NCBI GenBank assembly: GCA_030867875.1
Contig: JAOWCC010000019.1
Coordinates: forward strand, 110,054,047-110,118,046
Direction of reading: 5' to 3'
DNA length: 64,000 nucleotides
Source of the DNA: Actinernus sp. WN-2022
Lineage: Eukaryota > Cnidaria > Anthozoa > Actiniaria > Actinernidae
Part shown: piece by piece, positions 59,601-64,000 of the stretch
Position numbering within the stretch: the stretch's first letter is position 1
Layout: each line of letters begins with the position of its first letter
Made by a program: the position numbers and the translations under genes
The notes under the pieces: generated by a model
Databases searched by the model: none
What the model was told of the DNA's origin: nothing
What the model saw: the letters and a program-made list of their open reading frames with translations, nothing else

Positions 59601-59923
59601 TAGGACGATCTTATATTAGATCTTAATTATTCATACTCAGTAGAATTTAGCTTTGACATTTAAAAGCTACCGTTACTTGAAATCATGGATCCCATGTAAG
59701 TATGGTCGGAAACATTAGCGATCTGGGAACCGCGTTTAAAAAGAATGTATATTTCTCAATATTTAGTATAGATTTTCTACTTTGTTTCTGAAATATGACG
59801 CCTTAAGTCTTTTAAGTATTTATCGACATCATCCAATCATTACAAAATTGTTGTAAAGTATTAATACTCCTTTGAAGACCCGTTGCACTAGTATAGATTA
59901 CGGACCAAATCATGCATAGGATA
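59601..59923. other. Intergenic, no feature seen
   Basis: AT-rich; no frame or repeat supported. Confidence 0.4.
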
Positions 59924-60340
59924 TTAAAGGAGTTTAGCAGAGCCGTTTATAGGTAGGGTAATCGGGTTCAGTCCATCGGTGTTTTGAAGAATGAATGGAA
60001 GATCATTTAAATATAAATAACAAAGGGGATAGAATACAACCTGAGGAACCCCTCTGTTATATTTAAAATACTTAGATCTCATATTTTCTGACTTGATACA
60101 ACATTCCGTTTTGGAATACATGTCAGAAATCAGACGAAAAAATTGACCGACTATTTCATTATAATTGAGTAATTTCCTTAGTAAGCCAGAAGGCGGAGTC
60201 GGACACGACTCACGTGACTCAAGTTGACCAATCAGACTGCTTCTAAAGTTGTGAAGCGTTTTCTGTTGAGAGAGTTCATAGAGGACGTTGTATGTGCTTT
60301 CTTTTGTACCGTATCGGAATATTCTGAAAATATTATTCAT
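59924..60340 (-). pseudogene. Reverse transcriptase fragment of another LINE
   Basis: Contains FFRLISDMYSKTECCIK, KYNRGVPQ and CYLYLNDLPFILQNTDGLNP, the RT block just before the YxDD motif, with a stop soon after. It belongs to a different family from L-A, judging by the sequence around GVPQ. Confidence 0.65.
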
Positions 60341-60475
60341 ATCCTTACTGAAACTGACAAGGAAAACATGTAAACAATGCTTGGATGACGTTTCAAGAGC
60401 AGATAAGACATTTTAAGTACCTAAATATGTATCTAATTACTCCTTCGTCTTTACCGTTCGTGTTGTGTATGCGTT

Positions 60476-61240
60476 GAATCAATCAATCAATCAATCAAAC
60501 CTTTATTTACCCACGGTGTTTACGATGTAAGCCGTGACACACATAAAAATGGGGATTAAAAATGGGATATAAAAAAAAGAAAGGAAGGTGATTCTAGTAA
60601 TCCTAAGATAATACTAAGTTAAATGCTAATTTATACTAAGATGCTATGATGATACTAAGATGATACTAATTAATAAATACTAATACTAGTAAGTTAATAC
60701 TAAGGTAAATATGGCACAAGACTAATCAAGGAGATTTACTTTCCTTAAATTAGATTTAAAAGTAGCGAGAGACTTCGATTCGCGTATTTCTTTAGGTAGT
60801 GAGTTCCATAACTGAACACCATTATAAACAAGGCTTTTTTTAAAGGAATCAGTTTGGGGTCTAGGGAGAAACAATTTATTAGAGGCACCACGAAGGTTAA
60901 GAGGACACCTGATCGAGAGGACAAAATAAGTCTTTTAAGCATTGCGGGGCTTTGTTGATTAGGATTTTAAACATTAATAAAGCTTTGTGTTTAGCCCTTC
61001 TGTCTGCCAATGTTTCCCATCCAAGGGTTAATAAGTTTTCAGGACGAGTTTCGTATCCGCCCTTTCCTAAAATTATACGGCAGCCCGATTTTGAAATCTC
61101 TGCAAAATAATTTTCCAAAATTATCCCACACATTATAGCAGTAGTCGAGATGAGACAGAATTAAGGATCTATATCTGGTTTCGAGAGTATCATGATAAAC
61201 AAATGGGCGAATTCTCCTCAAAATACCTAGGCCTGAAGAT
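60476..61240 (-). mobile_element. LINE 3' half with AATC tail
   Basis: The minus strand gives RRIRPFVYHDTLETRYRSLI and LSHLDYCYNVWDNFG (61039-61221), then, in other frames, RRAKHKALLMFKILINKAPQ and RSLSLLLNLI (to 60745): the C-terminal region after RT. The 3' UTR ends in five AATC units at 60476-60496 (plus strand aatcaatcaatcaatcaatc). Frameshifted and 5'-truncated. Confidence 0.75.
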
Positions 61241-62045
61241 ACACTGATCGAGTGCTCTTCAAGAAGTAAGTATATTTACTACGTTCAGAGATGAGAATTC
61301 ACTATTATATTTACACAGCGAGGTACTTTTAATGATAAACATACAGAAAAAGCCCAAGCATTTTAACGGAGAAAATTTACCTTGAAGTTCATGCAGATCA
61401 CGACCATGTCTTACTCCGCTGACTGTGTACAATATGTTGCCCAGTATCCGGCCAGTTCAGATTATAACCGCCGTATCTTTGCGTTCATGGTTGGAAAAAT
61501 TGTGAACTTTCTTCCAGAGACAGCCCATTTATATACCAACATAATGAAAAAGGTTTGACTGCTTTACCTTAAATATCTTTTGCTAAACTCCTAAGGTTCA
61601 CAGTACCGGTGCCTAGTATCCGGTCAGCTGTTCCAATATCCGGCCATTGACAAATTCAAACATATTTTTTAGCGATCTCAACCAAATCTCCTTCCAAACT
61701 CTGTCAATTCACCGTAAAAAGCCCCCAAATCCCTCTAAAACAGACCATGGAATAATTAAAGTCCAAACACAATGATTCTAGGAAATGTATTGCAATATAT
61801 TCTACTGGAACCTCCCGTACAAAAATCATGTACAGCTTGTATAAAAGGAACATCGCTGGGGCTGCCTGTAACTGTAAATAGATCTATGCCGGAATGTTTT
61901 TAAATTTCAAAACTATGCTTAAAAGTTTAATTTTCTTACAAAGTATGCCTTCAAAACAGTCTCGCGGCCCTTGACAGGGACAACACCAAATAAACCACTA
62001 CACAAGTCCGCCAATACCTCAGTTGTTCAAGGAAGTCTAAGACAT
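61241..62045. other. Intergenic, no feature supported
   Basis: Two similar stretches containing tatccggccagttc / tatccggtcagctg lie at 61445 and 61616. No coding region. Confidence 0.4.
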
Positions 62046-62172
62046 CTATACATTCTAATATACATTCTAGTATACATTCTAGTATACATTCTAGTATACA
62101 TTCTAGTATACATTCTAGTATACATTCTAGTATACATTCTAGTATACATTCTAGTATACATTCTAGTATACA
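62046..62172 (+). repeat. 12-bp satellite, left part
   Basis: About ten units of cattctagtata. The array continues after the LINE at 63488. Confidence 0.85.
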
Positions 62173-63487
62173 TTAATAATAATAATAACTTTATTTATAT
62201 AGCGCAAATACAGATACGGATCTAAGCGCTTTACATGGGAATCTATAAATATATAAACAATAATAAAAAAATAAAAAAGTTAAAGAAAGCTGCTAATAGT
62301 GATTAAAATCAATAATACTAAAATAAGTCTAACAAAACGGATACGCAAAATAATGAATTAATACTTATAAATTGTAAGCTAATTTAAAAAGATAAGTCTT
62401 AAGCTTAGATTTAAAAATAGAAATAGTGCCAGAAGTTTTAATATCATAGGGCAAACTGTTCCACAGGATGGGGCTAGCTACGGAAGAGGCACAACAGCCA
62501 TAAGTTTCTAACTTATAGGTAGGGATAACTAAATTATTGGCAGAAGAAGAGCGTAGTTGTCTAGTAGGAACATAGCGGTGTAATAATTGACTAAGATAGA
62601 CAGGAGCCAAATCAATGAGGGATTTATACGTGAGCAATAGAATCTTAAATATTACTCGTTTTTCCACAGGTAACCAGTGTAGCTTAATTAAACAAGGCGT
62701 GATCGAGTCATATTTGCGAGTACACGTGATAAGACGGGCTGCCGAGTTTTGTACATACTGAATCTTCTGCAACAGATATTTAGGCAAAGCATATAAGAGA
62801 GCATTGCAGTGATCAAGTTTGGACGTAATAAAAGCGTTAATAAGAATCTCCATATCTCTATAGGAGAGATATTTCCTGATCTTAGCTAAATTTCGAATAT
62901 GATAAAAACAAACTTTACAAATAGCACTGACATGTGTAGTCATATTAAGCTTGTTATCAAGCAAGACACCAATATTTCTAACAGAGTCAGATTGGGAAAT
63001 AACTTCATTAACCACTTTAAGAGAATCAAATAACGGGCGAGGACGGAAGCGGGAGCTAATAATTAAGAGTTCAGTTTTGTCTTTATTCAGCATCAGCTTA
63101 TTAGCAGACATCCAGGCGTCAATGTCCGTCACACATTCTTCAATACGCATCTTAGTCAACATCATATCAGCAGAATCATCAGAAGTAAACGAAGCATAAA
63201 TCTGGGTATCGTCAGCGTACAAGTGATACGACATATCATTCTTACGCAGAATGTCAGACAACGGTGCCATATAGAGTGAGAGAAGCACAGGTCCAAGTAC
63301 AGACCCTTGGGGTACTCCACAGTCCAAACAATAATTAGAAGAAGACTGACCCTCAACATGAACAGACTGCTTGCGATTACTTAAGTAGGAACAGAACCAG
63401 AGAAGCGCATTACCCTTAATTCCAAATCGACTGGACAGTCTAGATAGCAATATACAATGGTCCACAGTATCAAATGCAGCCGATAAA
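62173..63487 (-). mobile_element. 5'-truncated L2/CR1-like LINE inserted in a 12-bp satellite
   Basis: The minus-strand RT frame (63465-62365, 366 codons) contains [21 protein letters not shown] and the C-terminal block [34 protein letters not shown]-like sequence runs upstream to about 63487 (SAAFDTVDH), where it meets the satellite. The 3' end carries a short UTR with atatagcgc and an (AAT)n tail at 62173. No internal stop in the retained part; endonuclease missing. Confidence 0.85.
62365..63465 (-). pseudogene. Reverse transcriptase C-terminal half (366 codons)
   Basis: Open frame of the LINE at 62173-63487 with an intact YADD catalytic box at about codon 83. It lacks the endonuclease and RT blocks 0-2, so it is a 5'-truncated copy despite being uninterrupted. 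The stop at 62365 follows LFKLAYNL. Confidence 0.85.
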
Positions 63488-63755
63488 TCATTCTAGTATA
63501 CATTCTAGTATACATTCTGGTATACATTCTGGTATACATTCTGGTATACATTCTGGTATACATTCTGGTATACATTCTGGTATACATTCTGGTATACATT
63601 CTGGTATACATTCTGGTATACATTCTGGTATACATTCTAGTATACATTCTAGTATACAATTCTAGTATACAATTCTAGTATACATTCTAGTATACATTCT
63701 AGTATACATTCTAGTATACATTCTAGTATACATTCTAGTATACATTCTAGTATAT
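63488..63755 (+). repeat. 12-bp satellite, right part
   Basis: About 22 units; the centre is homogenised to cattctggtata while the edges keep cattctagtata, matching the left part. Two units carry one extra base near 63657 and 63670. Confidence 0.85.
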
Positions 63756-64000
63756 TTTTACAACTACCGCCAAATTTCTCGCAATCTGATTGGCTTATTT
63801 TCATATGCAATATTTGGACAGACAACAAAAGCTGACGTCATTTGTCAAGGAATGCGCGTGCAGCATTCGTTTGAAGCTAAAAGTGTTTTGTTGTTGTAAA
63901 ATTGACTATTTAATTTGTTGTTGTTGTAAAAAACAATTTGAAGCTAGTTTTTTATGTGTCTGTCCTAATATTGACAATGATTTTCGTCATAACATGGACA
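63756..64000. other. Right edge of window, no feature seen
   Basis: AT-rich sequence; no frame or repeat supported beyond a few gttgttgt words. Confidence 0.4.

Noticed and set aside
63381..63659. Frames encoding repeated MYTR or IHSG peptides
   Set aside because: Direct translations of the 12-bp satellite.

Overview
The window is animal nuclear DNA, AT-rich, with short exons, spliced host genes and a dense mix of mobile elements. Two host genes are readable. The plus strand carries the 3' exons of OSGEP (KAE1, the catalytic subunit of the KEOPS tRNA t6A complex), from 931 to 26211. The minus strand carries a complete nine-exon PPP1R16-type gene (TIMAP/MYPT3-like targeting subunit of protein phosphatase 1), from 42786 to 30659. 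The element mix (Polintons of two lineages, a Penelope-like element, jockey/CR1/L2-like LINEs, tRNA-derived SINEs, a RecQ-like helicase fragment) fits an anthozoan cnidarian such as a coral or anemone; that identification is inference.

The main object is a nearly intact Polinton/Maverick virus-like element at 7655-24265 (16.6 kb), inside the last intron of OSGEP. It has 489-bp terminal inverted repeats starting AG and ending CT, and a perfect 6-bp target duplication (catcaa). It encodes a VLTF3-like zinc-ribbon protein, a membrane protein, a coiled-coil protein, an A32-like packaging ATPase, two fibre-like proteins (one with a collagen-like shaft), a minor capsid protein, a double-jelly-roll major capsid protein, small basic and membrane-active proteins, an adenovirus-type protease, a phospholipase A2-like protein, a retrovirus-type integrase with a chromodomain, a small zinc finger and a protein-primed type B DNA polymerase. 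The only clear lesion is one in-frame TGA in the polymerase. The integrase frame has no usable ATG and is preceded by a textbook -1 frameshift signal at the end of the phospholipase gene.

A second, older and GC-rich Polinton of a different lineage occupies about 45.8-58.8 kb. It keeps polymerase, integrase, three small conserved genes, a larger unknown gene, packaging ATPase, major capsid and a convergent unknown gene. Most are broken by stops and frameshifts, by a LINE at 53.5-55.8 kb, and by a small insert bounded by a 25-bp inverted repeat. Its right end stops abruptly at a LINE fragment at about 58.80 kb.

The rest is host intron and intergenic sequence filled with repeats: MITEs with recognisable target duplications (TTAA, TA, TCATG, a 10-bp one), a 2.9-kb transposon with ATCGAT-rich ends and a 6-bp duplication, a Penelope-like fragment with hammerhead-like cores, a tRNA-half tandem array, four copies of one SINE, and minisatellites of 12, 28, 36, 46 and about 115 bp, several of them split by later insertions. 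No rRNA, CRISPR or bacterial operon is present. Coordinates of spliced exons and element ends were read by eye.
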